Made by a program: the position numbers and the translations under genes. From Gibbula magus (taxonomy: Eukaryota; Mollusca; Gastropoda; Trochida; Trochidae): a DNA stretch of 64,000 nucleotides. This document shows, piece after piece, positions 1 through 10,484 of this stretch (position 1 is its first letter; each line of letters begins with the position of its first letter). A model generated the notes under the pieces. The model ran no database searches and was not told the origin of the DNA. It saw only the letters and a program-made list of their open reading frames with translations. The stretch is from contig OW388304.1 of assembly GCA_936450465.1 (NCBI GenBank), forward strand, positions 38,593,593 through 38,657,592. The letters are read 5' to 3'.

Positions 1-82
1 ATCTGCTTGTTCACAGTGTATTACTTGAGATAATAAATCAATGAATTCCAAATGAGCTACAGAGCCCATGGCTCTATTTTTA
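1..82 (+). repeat. Family H tail fragment
   Basis: The run from about 51 to 97 holds the GAGCTACAGAGCC / ATGGCTCTATTTTT tail seen at 13673, 16279, 22275, 22340 and 34693. The tail is a short palindrome (AGAGCC, spacer, GGCTCT) followed by A and a run of T. Only the tail is visible because the window starts here. No coding content. Confidence 0.6.
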
Positions 83-119
83 CAGATCTCCTTCAATCCC
101 GGTGTCTATTCATTTCTCT

Positions 120-170
120 CAAACGGCCAAGTCCCTGGCGTCTATTCGAGGAAATACGGTAACTCGTTAA
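120..170. repeat. End fragment of a GACGCC / ACCGTATTTCCTC element
   Basis: A short stretch reads GGCGTCTATTCGAGGAAATACGG. Its reverse complement matches the inverted ends of the elements at 11262-13375 and 51551-52422. It is a single end with no partner visible nearby. Confidence 0.45.
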
Positions 171-284
171 TTGAAGTATTGCTGCATTTCGCCGCCTTGT
201 TCTTTGCCAGAAACTTCTGAGTGCACTACCAAGTCTAAATGTTGCATGCTGACATGCTAGCACAGACAATGTGACGCAATGCAT

Positions 285-347
285 CAATGTTTAGATTAGC
301 CAGTGACAGAGACGCGCAACTATTGCCTTTTGGCGGAAGTTGATGTA
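285..347 (+). repeat. Family M half element
   Basis: The phrase TTAGATTAGCCAGTGACAGAGAC followed by GGCGGAAGTTG matches the right half of the CAACTTCC-ended family M (compare 38880-38930 and 30120-30175). The left half is absent or too diverged. Confidence 0.4.
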
Positions 348-1015
348 GGTATTGCTTTTGTTTTGGTGAGACTTTGTCGAAATTTATATATGCATATTAA
401 GCTTACATAAGGAAATATTGTATACAAAAAATGCAATCACATGTTTCATACTAAATCTACACATTCCATGTTGTCATTATTAGAAATCCATGTTGAATTG
501 GTACACTTTATTTTTTCTTTGTGTTGTCTTATCACCATGTATATAATAAGTGGCACAATGTGATTTACTTTTTGTACTGGTATACGTGTAGACATAGATA
601 GGTACGTATGTGTAATCCAGAATATTGTTAACAAATGTCTAACTGCCGTGAATGTTTCACTGTCAAAGATCCGTAACTATAGTTATATTGTGTACCTGGT
701 GTGCATTTGATTTGTGCAATGTTTATATCATTCTAAAAGAGATTTTACAGCAATGGATTTTCCATTCATGTTTAATTGAAGAACATAATTTATGCAACTC
801 CATTTCAAGAACCGACATTTACGTTTTGTTCTTACAAATATAATTCTAAGAATATGTAGCCTTTACTTCATTGTACATGTTGTCTAATATTGAATAAAAA
901 TATTATTAGCATATCTTCGCTATAATTGTGAATAAACATCATTCTTGTCATGTATTGAATTAAAATATACGGATACAAATTAGTAGGACTACATATATTT
1001 GAATGTATAATTTAA
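348..1015. other. No gene seen
   Basis: AT-rich sequence with only short chance reading frames of under 65 codons, no splice-consistent homology and no repeat I could pair with another copy in the window. Confidence 0.5.
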
Positions 1016-1019
1016 CATT

Positions 1020-1400
1020 CTGATTAATTAAATCTGCTAACACTTGGCTATACGAACTGGTTCGAAAGATTCCTCGCCATTGCGTCTGATGACATCCCGC
1101 ATAGGTGCGTGTTTTGAAGCAGTTGAGTGCAAATAAAATCCAGTTTAATAGTAGCTGGCCAATCACATCGTAGCTAATAAATCCATCCCCAGTTTAAAGG
1201 GGAGTTACTTCTCCAAGATTTTATTAGAGGTCTTGTGATTGGCTATCTGACTGGCGTCAGAACATACGACCATATAGGCCGTCATCAGACTGTTAGAAGA
1301 GGAAAACCGCGGACGATGTGAGTTCGTTTCCCGATGGAATTTGCACCTATTATTCCTCGGCATGCAATCGATTTTAATCTAACGGTCAAATATAATATAA
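1020..1400. repeat. Dispersed repeat shared with 54400-54800
   Basis: 1194-1390 (TTAAAGGGGAGTTACTTCTCC, then TGTGATTGGCTATCTGACTGG, then ATTCCTCGG and GATTTTAATC) matches 54590-54800 in order. 1020-1170 carries the same words inverted, so this looks like an element with long, diverged inverted halves. The 140-codon frame at 54381-54803 is a by-product of this repeat and not a gene. Confidence 0.5.
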
Positions 1401-1484
1401 CGAATGATCACTAATCAGGCCTGTTGAAACCATATGGTGAAACAAACTCTTGATCCAGTGAAAACCAAACGTTATGAACAGAGT

Positions 1485-1735
1485 CATCCTCTTCCGAAAG
1501 AGGTTACTCCCTACAGATTTCCGATTCTAACCTCGGAGGAAAGCGGAACCTCTATCACTGCTCCTTAACCAATGAAAACTCATCATTTTAGCGGCCATGT
1601 GCACCGAGTGACTTCAAAGATCTAGGCATTTTGCTCATAAGCTCCCTTTCTGTCCTCGATTTCAAGAGAAAAACCAACAGAGGTTAGGATCGGAAATCTG
1701 AAGGGAGTAACCTCTGTGGGAAGAGAATGGAAATT
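1485..1735. repeat. Inverted-repeat element with GAGGTTACTCCC ends
   Basis: GAGGTTACTCCCTACAGATT near 1500 pairs with AATCTGAAGGGAGTAACCTC near 1695-1720. Related words occur at 36867-36900 and 38075-38110, and the internal phrase TGACTTCAAAGATCT recurs at 37009. It is a non-coding dispersed family. Confidence 0.5.
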
Positions 1736-1769
1736 AAAGCATGAAAAAGAGGTTACATACCGTGCTAAA

Positions 1770-1896
1770 GCGACTGTGACTGTGGCCAGTTGGATAAGCG
1801 AGTGGTGCCTGACTGTCAGGATGTGGCCATTGGTTCGAATCCCGGTATAAAGCCTGGTCCTGGGAAAGTACAAGCATGTTTACTATGGCAAGTAGT
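1770..1896 (+). repeat. tRNA-derived SINE remnant, second family
   Basis: A degenerate A-box-like stretch (GTGGCCAGTTGGATAAGC) is followed about 40 bases on by a B-box-like GGTTCGAATCC, then AAAGTACAAGCATGTTTACTATGGCAAGTAGTG. The post-B-box part matches 32450-32510, which defines a SINE family distinct from the one at 45266. It does not fold as a full tRNA. Confidence 0.45.
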
Positions 1897-1907
1897 GTGG
1901 TCCTAAT

Positions 1908-2066
1908 CACAAGGGTGTGTATCGCTTAGAAACAGCGTTTGAAAGACATATACCTACATGTATAATATAGACCCTACCATAATACTCCTTTCATATAGTA
2001 TATAGAGGATAGGGAATATATAGGTATATGTCTTTCAAACGCTGTTTCTAAGCGATACACGCCCCT
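1908..2066. repeat. Short MITE with ~48-bp inverted repeats
   Basis: The arms at about 1912-1957 and 2022-2066 (AGGGTGTGTATCGCTTAG and its complement, continuing into GACATATACCTA) are nearly perfect inverted repeats around a ~60-bp centre. GTGGTCCTAAT stands on both sides (1897-1907, 2067-2077), so a target duplication of about 10 bp is likely. A second copy split by a later insertion lies at 29903-30225. Confidence 0.75.
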
Positions 2067-2196
2067 GTGGTCCTAATAAAGCAATATGACATTTGCTCAT
2101 TACTTAAACGGCATACATTTCTAGAGAATCTAACGTTTCATCGTCAACGTTTAAAATCTTCCCAAAAGGATTATGCATTATAAGATTCAGCGGAGG

Positions 2197-2295
2197 GTGA
2201 CATCGTAATTTATCAGAGCCTTGTAAGTGTTTATCCAACGAGCCGTACGCAAGTTGGATAAACACCAACAAGGGGTTGATAAATTACGATGTCAC
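2197..2295. repeat. 43-bp inverted repeat
   Basis: GTGACATCGTAATTTATCA (2197 on) pairs with TGATAAATTACGATGTCAC (ending 2295), and the inner GTGTTTATCCAAC pairs with GTTGGATAAACAC. The arms are about 43 bp with a 13-bp spacer and a few mismatches. No partner copy recognised in this window. Confidence 0.6.
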
Positions 2296-2626
2296 TCGAA
2301 CAAACTGAATATTATAACGTATTTATCCTACAGCATGTCTCAAAATATCATTTTAAAAAAAAACAAAGAAAAATTTTGACAGAAAACAGCTGATCGATCG
2401 ACAAACTATGACCTTTAACTTGTGTCACGTGACATGGAATGATTGACGTGGATGCATGCTTTAATCATGTTGCGGGATATAAAGCAATTATCACCCTCGG
2501 GAAGATTTATCAACCCGTATGACGGTGTTTATTGATATTTGTTTATGGTCACATGGACCAATCAGGGATCGACATTCTTACATAAGGTAGGGTAATCTGT
2601 ATTATCTAAACACACAATACCATGTA

Positions 2627-4050
2627 TACTGACGTTCAAAAGAAACTTCCCACTCAATTTGAAGGCCTGTAAAATAGACTCAAACTCGAATACAGATATT
2701 TTGATTAGTGTATTTGAATACTTCATCATTGTTCATAAGATCATACAAAGGGTTACTCAAACAACACAACGAATCATCAACAAAACGTTTCGTGACGATA
2801 GGTGGGGTTCAAAAATATGGCAATAAACAGGTTATTGAAGGTCTTCAAATGCCGCCATTTCTTGTTCTTCTGGTGATCAGTATCGTGTGTGTCCTCCGTG
2901 TGCGTCCATGCATACTAATACACGTCGTCTAACGGATGTCGTCAGTCTTCTGATGACGTCACGAGGGATCTGACGCCATATGTCAGAAAGGGCCTGTTCA
3001 AGCTGATTTCTGTTAGCTGGAGGGTTTTGGAGGTTTCTCAACTGTCTGTCCATTTGGTCCCATACGTGTTCAATTGGATTCATGTCCGGGGAACATGCCG
3101 GCCATGGCAAAATGGTTCCTTGGCCCTGTCCACGTAAAAATGGCACTACAACTGGATTAAGAATCTCGTCTCGATACCTCTGTGCATTCAGGTTACCATT
3201 TACTATCACTAACTGAGTTTTCTAGTCACCGCAAATGCCGCATGACACCACCTTGTCCAGGGGGGGTAGTACTCTTGGACGCATCCAGGTGCCTTTCGCT
3301 CTCCTCTTCTTCGGTATACACGGATTCTCCCGTCGGCATGATGAAGTTTGAATCGACTTTCGTCGGAAAACAGCACACGTTGCCATTGACGTTGCTGCCA
3401 ACGTCGGACAGTCTTTGCCCAACAAAGTCGTGCCTGTCGATGTCTAATCGCCAGAGCAATTCCATGGAGGGGACGATAGAGCCTGATACCCATAGCCCGA
3501 AGACGTCGGGCGACAGTGCAACGGCTGATACGGTGCCCGAGGGCTGTTGCTGCGGTCGACGTCGCCGTCACAAATCTATTGCGAAGGTGAATAACCCTCA
3601 TAAGATGGTCTTCTCGTTGAGTTGTAACCCTATGATTTCCTGTCATTGGCCTGTCGCGAGTTGTGCCTGTCAAACGATAGTGTGTAAAAAGTGCATACAC
3701 GTCTTCGCCATATGGGTCTGTGAAGCTCCCATTTATATCATACCAATAGCTCTCTCACGTTGTTCGGCCGATAACCGTGGCATTTTTTTCGTGTGCTTTT
3801 TGTAACTGGCAGGTCGTATGATAAGAGAAAGCCTTTAATTTCAACATTGAGCACGTGCAATTTATTTGAGGCACGAAAAACACATTTTACCATTTTTTTT
3901 AATTTCTTGAGCTGTTCAACGCAATGCTCGCCTTATATACCCTTATTGTGTTTTGGCGAATGTTTTCAGACTGGAAACGTTTGTGAAACTTGTTTGGATT
4001 CGATTCGTACGATTTTTATAAAAGTGGGAAGTTTCTTTTGAACGTCAGTA
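2627..4050 (-). mobile_element. Tc1-type DNA transposon, inactive
   Basis: The ends are near-perfect inverted repeats (TACTGACGTTCAAAAGAAAC at 2627 and its complement ending at 4050) flanked by TA at 2625-2626 and 4051-4052, the target duplication of Tc1/mariner elements. The 1.42-kb length is usual for the family. The intact ends suggest a fairly recent insertion or one still able to be moved by another transposase. The transposase inside is broken (2877-3783). Confidence 0.88.
2877..3783 (-). pseudogene. Tc1-type transposase, broken
   Basis: The frames read from an ATG at 3783 down to a stop at 2877 but are interrupted. There is a stop 16 codons after that ATG, a frame change in the helix-turn-helix region, another near 3270, and a stop at about 3222. 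Visible family marks are VTTQREDH, FSDESRF (first catalytic Asp, near 3362) and PWPACSPDMNPIEHVWD (catalytic Glu). The segment expected before LPWPACSPD, which carries the second catalytic Asp (DNARPH-type motif), is missing; the frame goes from GQGQGT straight to ILPWPACSPD. The protein cannot be active. Confidence 0.85.
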
Positions 4051-4179
4051 TAGATAAAAGTATCCCAGTCCCTCTGTATCAATTTCTCAAGGATTGACAA
4101 CATCCACTTTGGATTCGTTATCAAAAGCCCGACTCGACTTCATGTGTGCTTACTTTCTGAAAACGAATCAGAGACATAG

Positions 4180-5070
4180 TTGGTAGGCCCGTGATTTGCG
4201 TGACATTCAAGTTTGCTCTGTTGAAATTGGGATTGCTGTAATCTATTTTGCTGACAATGTAAGAAATATTGGGGTCACCGTTGATTCTGAGCTTACAAGG
4301 AAATCAGAAGATAAGCTTTAAATTTGTTAAACGTGTTATTACCATCTCCGTTGCATCAGCCAAATACGTCATCTTATAACAAGAGATGCCGCTAAAATAC
4401 TTGCCCAAATGCTTGTTCATTCAAACCTTGAATACAGCAATAGTTTACTGTTAGGAGTCAGTAAGTGTCAAGTGTACAAAAACAGGAGGTTCAGAACATA
4501 TATAGCAGCACCGTCAGTCCAAATCAGTTTCAAATTTTAAATCATGTATTACTCGTCGGGACACTTTTGCACCATATTACTATTCATGTGGCAAAAGAAA
4601 ACTAAATATTATTCACAAAAAGTTACGGTATACTGTTAGCTCATTGAATTATGATTTGTATAACGTTGGAATTAAAACAAATGCTTACTGTATATGCGGT
4701 TACAATGTAGAAAACGCTTATCACTATTTATTTAAATGTACATTGTATAATGAGCAAAGAAATCAACTGATGTCGTCATTACAGCGCATTGTAGTCCCAG
4801 CATGTATTCCAATCGATCTAAAACTTTTGCTTGAGGGAAGTGCAGAATGTCAAAATAGACAATTATTCATTTCAGTACATAATTATATTAGTGAAACGAA
4901 ACAATTTGTTTAGCATGATAATGTCATTCTGTTTCTCTTTATATCTTCTTACACTGTTCTTGTTCACTTTCTGTCATCATGCTTGTATATATGTAAATCA
5001 ATCTTGTACATAATAAGGAGGGGGTATGTTAAGTTGGATAACTTGTTCCCAATCCTTTTCCTTGAGAATA
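4180..5070 (+). mobile_element. Non-LTR retrotransposon remnant (reverse transcriptase C-terminus and tail)
   Basis: Around 4240-4445 broken frames give FADNVRNIGVTVDSEL and RDAAKILAQMLVHSNLEYSNSLL, hallmarks of the C-terminal part of non-LTR reverse transcriptases (CR1/jockey-like). At 4644-4913 an open frame gives CICGYNVENAYHYLFKC then LYNEQRNQL, the Cys/His-containing C-terminal block of such proteins, ending in a stop. The AT-rich 3' part ends near GAATAAAATATG (5064-5075). 5'-truncated and degenerate. Family assignment is by motif only. Confidence 0.7.
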
Positions 5071-5074
5071 AAAT

Positions 5075-5795
5075 ATGTTTAAACCAAACATACATTGTAG
5101 CAGCAAGAAAAGTGACCAGAACACAAAAATTTTGTCACATAATATGGCTCCATCATATATTTCACATATATTAGAGGTCTATACCCCTGCAAAAACCCTC
5201 CGTTCCTAACATTTGATTTGGTTTTAGTGTTCTGTTTACTTCGTCCTATGCGCAAGAATAACATTGGAATTGCCAAGGAACGCTCGCAAATGCGATAATT
5301 CTCAAAATGAAATGCTTACATGTACATACACGATTGAACGTGGTTTTAAATGTGAGCCATTGATGAATACGGCATAGTATCAAATAAATAATTTGAATAA
5401 CAGATCTGAAAGCGATGAAAATGAAAAAAATGCGCGATCTGATTCACAAAATACTGGGCTTTGTAACTGGGTCAATTTAGCTGACAGGATTTTATATAAA
5501 AAATTGTTTTATCAATTTGCTGGTCTGTATAAAAATGGTTCTGGCCAGCAATATGGTAATATTTACAGGTTTGAAAACCATACCTTTGTTATTACCTGAT
5601 CGATTTTATGTTTGATGGCTTATTTTAAAGAAAAATGTACAAGCTTTGACGTGGTATATAATATTGAATGAAAAAATGATGATAAAATTCTGAAATATAA
5701 TTTCAAACGGACATGGGGTGTTAACCTCGTTACATCCCTTTACTTTTTTATAGTGTTGGATCGTCGACCTAATTCATCTCTAGTTTTTCGAGGTG
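5075..5795. other. No gene seen
   Basis: Frames of 60-70 codons here have no recognisable motif or plausible splice context. The stretch is AT-rich and contains no repeat that I could match elsewhere in the window. Confidence 0.45.
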
Positions 5796-5798
5796 AGG

Positions 5799-6075
5799 TG
5801 AGTTGGGGTTTAACACCGCTTTCACGTTTATTTTATAATATATCGCGGCTGCTAGTATTATGGCAGGGAGAAAGCCCACGGTGAAAGCTGCGAGCATCGG
5901 CTGGAACTAGCGAACCATGGGTGGTACTACGCAGAAATTCAGTGTAGCATTGCACCCAAACCTTACTGCGTGTAGAACAGTTCTCTACTGCAGACAAAGT
6001 TGCCGTGCCCCTGGCGGGATTCGAACCCCGAAATCGGAAGCCGAACGCGCTAACCACTGCGCTATCCGAGCCCAT
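5799..6075 (-). repeat. tRNA-derived SINE (family S), - strand
   Basis: Read on the - strand it begins with a tRNA-like head (GGATAGCGCAGTGGTTAGC-type A box, GGGTTCGAATCCCGCCAGG B box) followed by a conserved body (CAGTAGAGAACTGTTCTACA, AACCATGGGTGGTAC on the other strand) and ends in GTTAAACCCCAACTCACC. Other copies: 20036-20346, 30551-30832, 45266-45538 and a decayed one at 33110-33300. Confidence 0.88.
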
Positions 6076-6079
6076 GGAT

Positions 6080-7338
6080 TCACGGAGTGTTGTTAACTAT
6101 TTTATCATGTTTTTATTCAAACTATCGTAAAACCATTGAAATGTACAGGATTTGGGGGTGTTTTTTTATTCTTGCAGTTATGACTGCTGCTGTAATCACA
6201 CCCATTTAATTCTGACAAATGAAACATTGTATCCGTTAGGACATAACAATGTGTCATTTGTTGTGTTCTGCATACGGTTAGTGTGTTACCGCATGTATGA
6301 TAACTTTTTGTTGTGATTATGACAGTAAATGTTGTGGGAATTATGACAAACACAATGTCAATATTATATAATTACCCTACTATGCGATATAAATAATTTG
6401 AGTAGTACATGTGTGTTCCTTTTTATTCACGTCATATAAGGACTGAAATGATAATCATTATTCTTAATTTGCAAATGAGAGAAATACTTTTTTTAAACAA
6501 ATGCAAAAATATCCGGCACGAAATACGTTTTGCATGCCAACTGTACGTGTTGAATTTCGCGGGCTTGAAATAGGGGAGGTTACTCTAATAACATGTGCTC
6601 CAACACGGAAGTAAACAAGAGAGTTTTGGCAAACAACTTTTTTTAAACGAAGTGAAAAGAGTGCTGTCTGTGATACTTTTGGACGATATGGTATTTCTTA
6701 AGTTATATCTTAACTATTTAAAAGCACTATCGCGTGGAAGTTGTTGTCAAATAACCTATTTACACTGAAACTGCTTTACAAAGTCAAAGTAACAAGTTGC
6801 AAACATTCCAACAGTTGACCTGTGACAGCTGTGACACTGACAGTGTCAAAAAATCGAGAGCTATCTGTCTTTATGATTATACATACTTTTTCATGTTGCA
6901 AATGTCGGTATATACACGATAATGTTTCCCTGACACAGGGACAATATTTAGTTTGATAATTTTTTTAGAATCTCAATTATCTGTTTCTAATGTTGATGTT
7001 TCTAAAACCAGAATCACGAATACATCATCACTAGTTATAAGCAGAATACATATTTGTTTATTGTTAGCAAGGTAAATTGTCAAGTCATTTGTCAAGTGAA
7101 TTTGAAATAGAGTGCTCAAGGGTATTATATATATATTTATTTAAACCTAAGGAGTGCAAACCTGGATGGATGTCTTATTTTAAAGTTGCGTCAATGTTCT
7201 TCAAGATGAGATAATTATTTCACCTTAGGGAGTCGGGAGTTTACTTTCGCGCCCTGTAATGAGTAGATACCTATCATTGTGGACAGCTACGTACAGTTTG
7301 CGCATCAGAAATAGGTCACTCATTCAGGACGGCCAATA
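6080..7338. other. No gene seen
   Basis: Non-coding AT-rich DNA. Could hold the unseen first, untranslated exon or promoter of SH3YL1, but no supporting motif is visible. Confidence 0.4.
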
Positions 7339-7757
7339 TTAAAGGTAGGGTTCTAGCTGTCGCCATCTTGGATATTTTGCATTACGTGAAATGAAAACAC
7401 GCTATATTGTACCCAATTTTGCAACTTTTTGATAATTAAAGATATACACTGATAGAGTATTCAAATAGTAACACATAACATGTAACTAAAACAAATTGCT
7501 GTTATGCTGTAGCGAAGTTTTCCCGACTCGCAGCGCCGATGAATGGCTTCAGTTCTCATTGTTTATATTTTTCAACAAATGTGCGCTTGTGTTTATCAAT
7601 TTGTGAAATATAAAGTCATCAAAATGTTACCTCCATTAGTATCTTTCAATTTCACTGTGTTTTAATCATGTTTTAATAACATATATATGTGTAAACAGGA
7701 ACATCGTCCCGAAATTCGTTTCCACAAAAAATACCCCGATAGAACCCCCCTTTTAAG
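7339..7757. repeat. MITE family B, copy 1
   Basis: Begins TTAAAGGTAGGGTTCTA and ends TAGAACCCCCCTTTTAA, an inverted-repeat pair flanked by TTAA-like bases. The body (GCCATCTTGGATATTTTGC, CCGATGAATGGCTTCA) matches 48187-48628 along its length and parts of 21089-21527, 19480-19740, 49420-49673 and 53180-53240. No coding capacity. Confidence 0.75.
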
Positions 7758-8794
7758 AAACAATAAAATCAACTTGGTAAATGTTATCATTTCTTTGCTT
7801 ACCATAAAATTTCACCTGTAATTATACAATGCAAATGATTTTTATATCTAAGAAATGAACAATGTATCGGACAACATAATTCAGGTAGTTCCGGATCACC
7901 ATAATTTAGGGACTGTTAAAATAACTTAATAATGACGAAATATATTACCAATGTTGTGTAATTTTCAAATATCTACAAATAATAATGTCTTTGTGGTCGG
8001 AGAACGCTATTGAGGTCCACACGATAGGAAATGATAAATTTGTTTACAAGGAATATACTGTTTTGAATTGCAATTTTTGTTATTTGTAATATATACATCA
8101 TAATTAAAATATCTCACTCATTTGTGCAATAGCACTAGTGTTTGTGTTTGACAATGTTTTGGTACTAACAAGCATAATAGCAGAAAGCGACTTCATTTTG
8201 TCACGTGATCCAGAATTCCCTGAAATGATCCGGTACTGCCGTAAGGACTTTTCACTATTAAAGCATGATCGCCTGGATCTCTTATTTTCACATGAGTTAG
8301 ATGAAAAATAGCTTATACAGAAACTGTCTTTAGTCGCTCTTTCGTTAGTGATACCCCGACGTACTGTAACATTACATACTAGCTTGCTTTAAGAGAGGTT
8401 TTTTGCCGACTGGCCGCTATCTAAGGTTTTGCTATTTTCATTACGAGAGATGAAAACATGCCAAATTTTTTTACTAATTTTACATCTATTTAATGATAAA
8501 TCACAAATCAGAACAATTCATGGAATAGCATTGTGGATCTATTCCGAGAGAGGGAAAAGAGGATACGTGCCAGAGCTAACTAGCTGATGCACGATCTAAC
8601 TCAATAATAATAATAATATTTAATGATAAAACATGTAAATTGATAGACTATCCACAAAGTAAAATAGGACTGATCGTTAGACTAATCAATAATGCCCTGT
8701 TGTTCCGTAGCGAAGGTTCACTAACATGTAACACCGATATTTATTTTTCAACAAATGTGTGCTGGTCTCAGTGTCAACTGTAATGCAATTTGTA
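7758..8794. other. No gene seen; partial family B words
   Basis: Includes sequence distantly like family B (TTTTTCAACAAATGTGTGCT near 8745). Otherwise AT-rich with no coding signal. Confidence 0.4.
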
Positions 8795-9471
8795 AAGAAT
8801 GACAGATTATTACCTCTACGAACATTGTATATCGGAATAAATTGAGCATAAAATCGAGACAATATACACTTGCAATTGATTATTAAGACGATTTTAATTT
8901 AATCAATTAACAATACCGCGATTACCGCCGCGAAACGGTTTTGAAAACAATCATTGAGGCATGACGGATTAACCACAGACGGTGGGTCGTCTGTGACCTG
9001 CTCCGTGGAGCTTCATTAATTAATTAATGATGATTATCACTACCGCTCGATGTTTTTATGAGGTATGTTAAATCGCCAAAAACACATGTTTATGCAATAA
9101 TTATGTAATTGTCATCTGCGGAATTACCTAGTTGGATATCTAAACATTTGATATATGGAAAATTTAAGTTCTTTGATTGAAGATTTGGTAGTGCAATTAA
9201 CAATCAAAATGTTGCGAAATTACGTTTAATTATGACTATCGCTGATAATGAGATTACAAAAGTGACGTCACAGAAGTCATCGTTTCAGGGGCCACACCCC
9301 CGCAGACCTTCATTCTGGTCGCCTGGGCTAAATTAGGCGTTTTTTAAAAATGCCGTATATAAATAATTTATTGACCGATTTCAGAAATTTAAAATCGAGC
9401 AATCATCAAATTGACATCCTGTTTTAATGAATCCGATTTTGACGTATGTCATTTCATCTATCCTTTAAGAC
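8795..9471. repeat. Dispersed element D, copy 1
   Basis: About 670 bp matching 18797-19468 in inverted orientation. Shared landmarks, in order, are GAGCATAAAATCGAGACAAT, GCTCCGTGGAGC, AATTATGTAATTGTCATCTGC, GGGGCCACACCCCCGCAGA and the end CATCTATCCTTTAA. The outer end carries TTAA. A third, partial relative lies in 9765-10165. Confidence 0.72.
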
Positions 9472-9539
9472 AACTTTTATAACCCGGTTTGAGAATGGCT
9501 GCAAATTTAGCCCTGCAAGTGCCCAACTGTTTGCCTATC

Positions 9540-10165
9540 ACAGGGATTAGGAAAGACACCTTTGACAGTGGGTCATTTTAGGGCTTTTAGTCATTTTAAA
9601 GAATTTTAAATGGGCCATTCCCCTTTGTAGCAACTCTAAAATTTCAAATTTCAATGGGCCATTTTTTTCATGCAATGTGCAAAATGGCCCATGGCCCCTG
9701 CCTTTCCCAACCCCTGCTATCACGCACATGACAGGAAAGCTGTTGACCGTGCCACGTTAATTAGCTTTGTAATGAATTGTCAGTGTAATTACATTAGATT
9801 GTTGTGTATTTGAAAGTGACAAGATCACATGTTTATACAATAATCATTTAACTGTAATTTGTGAAATCACCAAGTTAAATATCTAAGCATTCGATATGTC
9901 AAAGATTTGAGTTGTTTTGTTGAATATTAATTGTATGTTAAATCGACAGTTAAAAAGTGAAATATCATGTACGTGGATATCTAAGTGATGTCATTCCCGG
10001 CAGATATATATGCTTCAGTGATGTCAGTAAATCATTTTTCGGCCGATTAGGCATCGTAATTTAAAAAAGTAATTTCTGGGGCAATTTCAGAAATTAAAAG
10101 TTTGTCAATTGAAATCCCTATTTAATGAATTCCTAAAGTGACAGACAGAACCCTATCTTTAAATG
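9540..10165. repeat. Short inserted repeat and partial element D relative
   Basis: 9550-9735 is a C/T-rich block repeating GGGCCATT words, flanked by AGGGATTAGGAAAG and CCTTTCCCAACCCCTG, which are diverged inverted ends. 9765-10165 repeats element D phrases (ACATGTTTATACAATAATCA, TAAATATCTAAGCATTCGATAT) and ends ACAGAACCCTATCTTTAAA. Confidence 0.45.
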
Positions 10166-10287
10166 TAATGTAAACCTAAGTTTCATATTTCCTCACTTAT
10201 AGTTCTTTACTTTTCATTATTTTATTTTATCTGGATTGACTCTTAAAATTCCAGGTTTGTTATTTTACCCATTTTATGTTTTTGCAG

Positions 10288-10369
10288 GTAGTTTGCAAAG
10301 GATGACAGAAGTTTAGTCTACTGACAGTACTCATAATCCATCATAACTCATAACTCATAACTCATCAAA
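10288..10369 (+). other. SH3YL1: SH3YL1 5' untranslated sequence
   Basis: A good 3' splice site (TTTATGTTTTTGCAG, ending at 10287) lies 82 bases before the start codon, so the first coding exon probably begins at 10288 with untranslated sequence. That implies an upstream non-coding exon which I could not locate. The leader contains a short CATAACT repeat just before the ATG. Confidence 0.5.
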
Positions 10370-10484
10370 ATGGTGAATACTCCGATTCCACACAGCCTTA
10401 AGTCCGAGTCGAAGAAAGCAGCGAAGATTCTGAAAGAATTCTCCATGCCGAGCGCCAGAGCTGGACCAGACAAACTCATTCCTG
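10370..10484 (+). CDS. SH3YL1: SH3YL1 coding exon 1
   Basis: Residues 1-38 plus one base, starting [16 protein letters not shown] and ending in GPDKLIP. The start follows TCATCAAA, an acceptable animal start context, and matches the family's N-terminus. Donor GGTGAGT at 10484/10485, phase 1. Confidence 0.93.

Noticed and set aside
3182..3805. 207-codon + strand frame
   Set aside because: It is antisense to the Tc1-type transposase and has no motif of its own.
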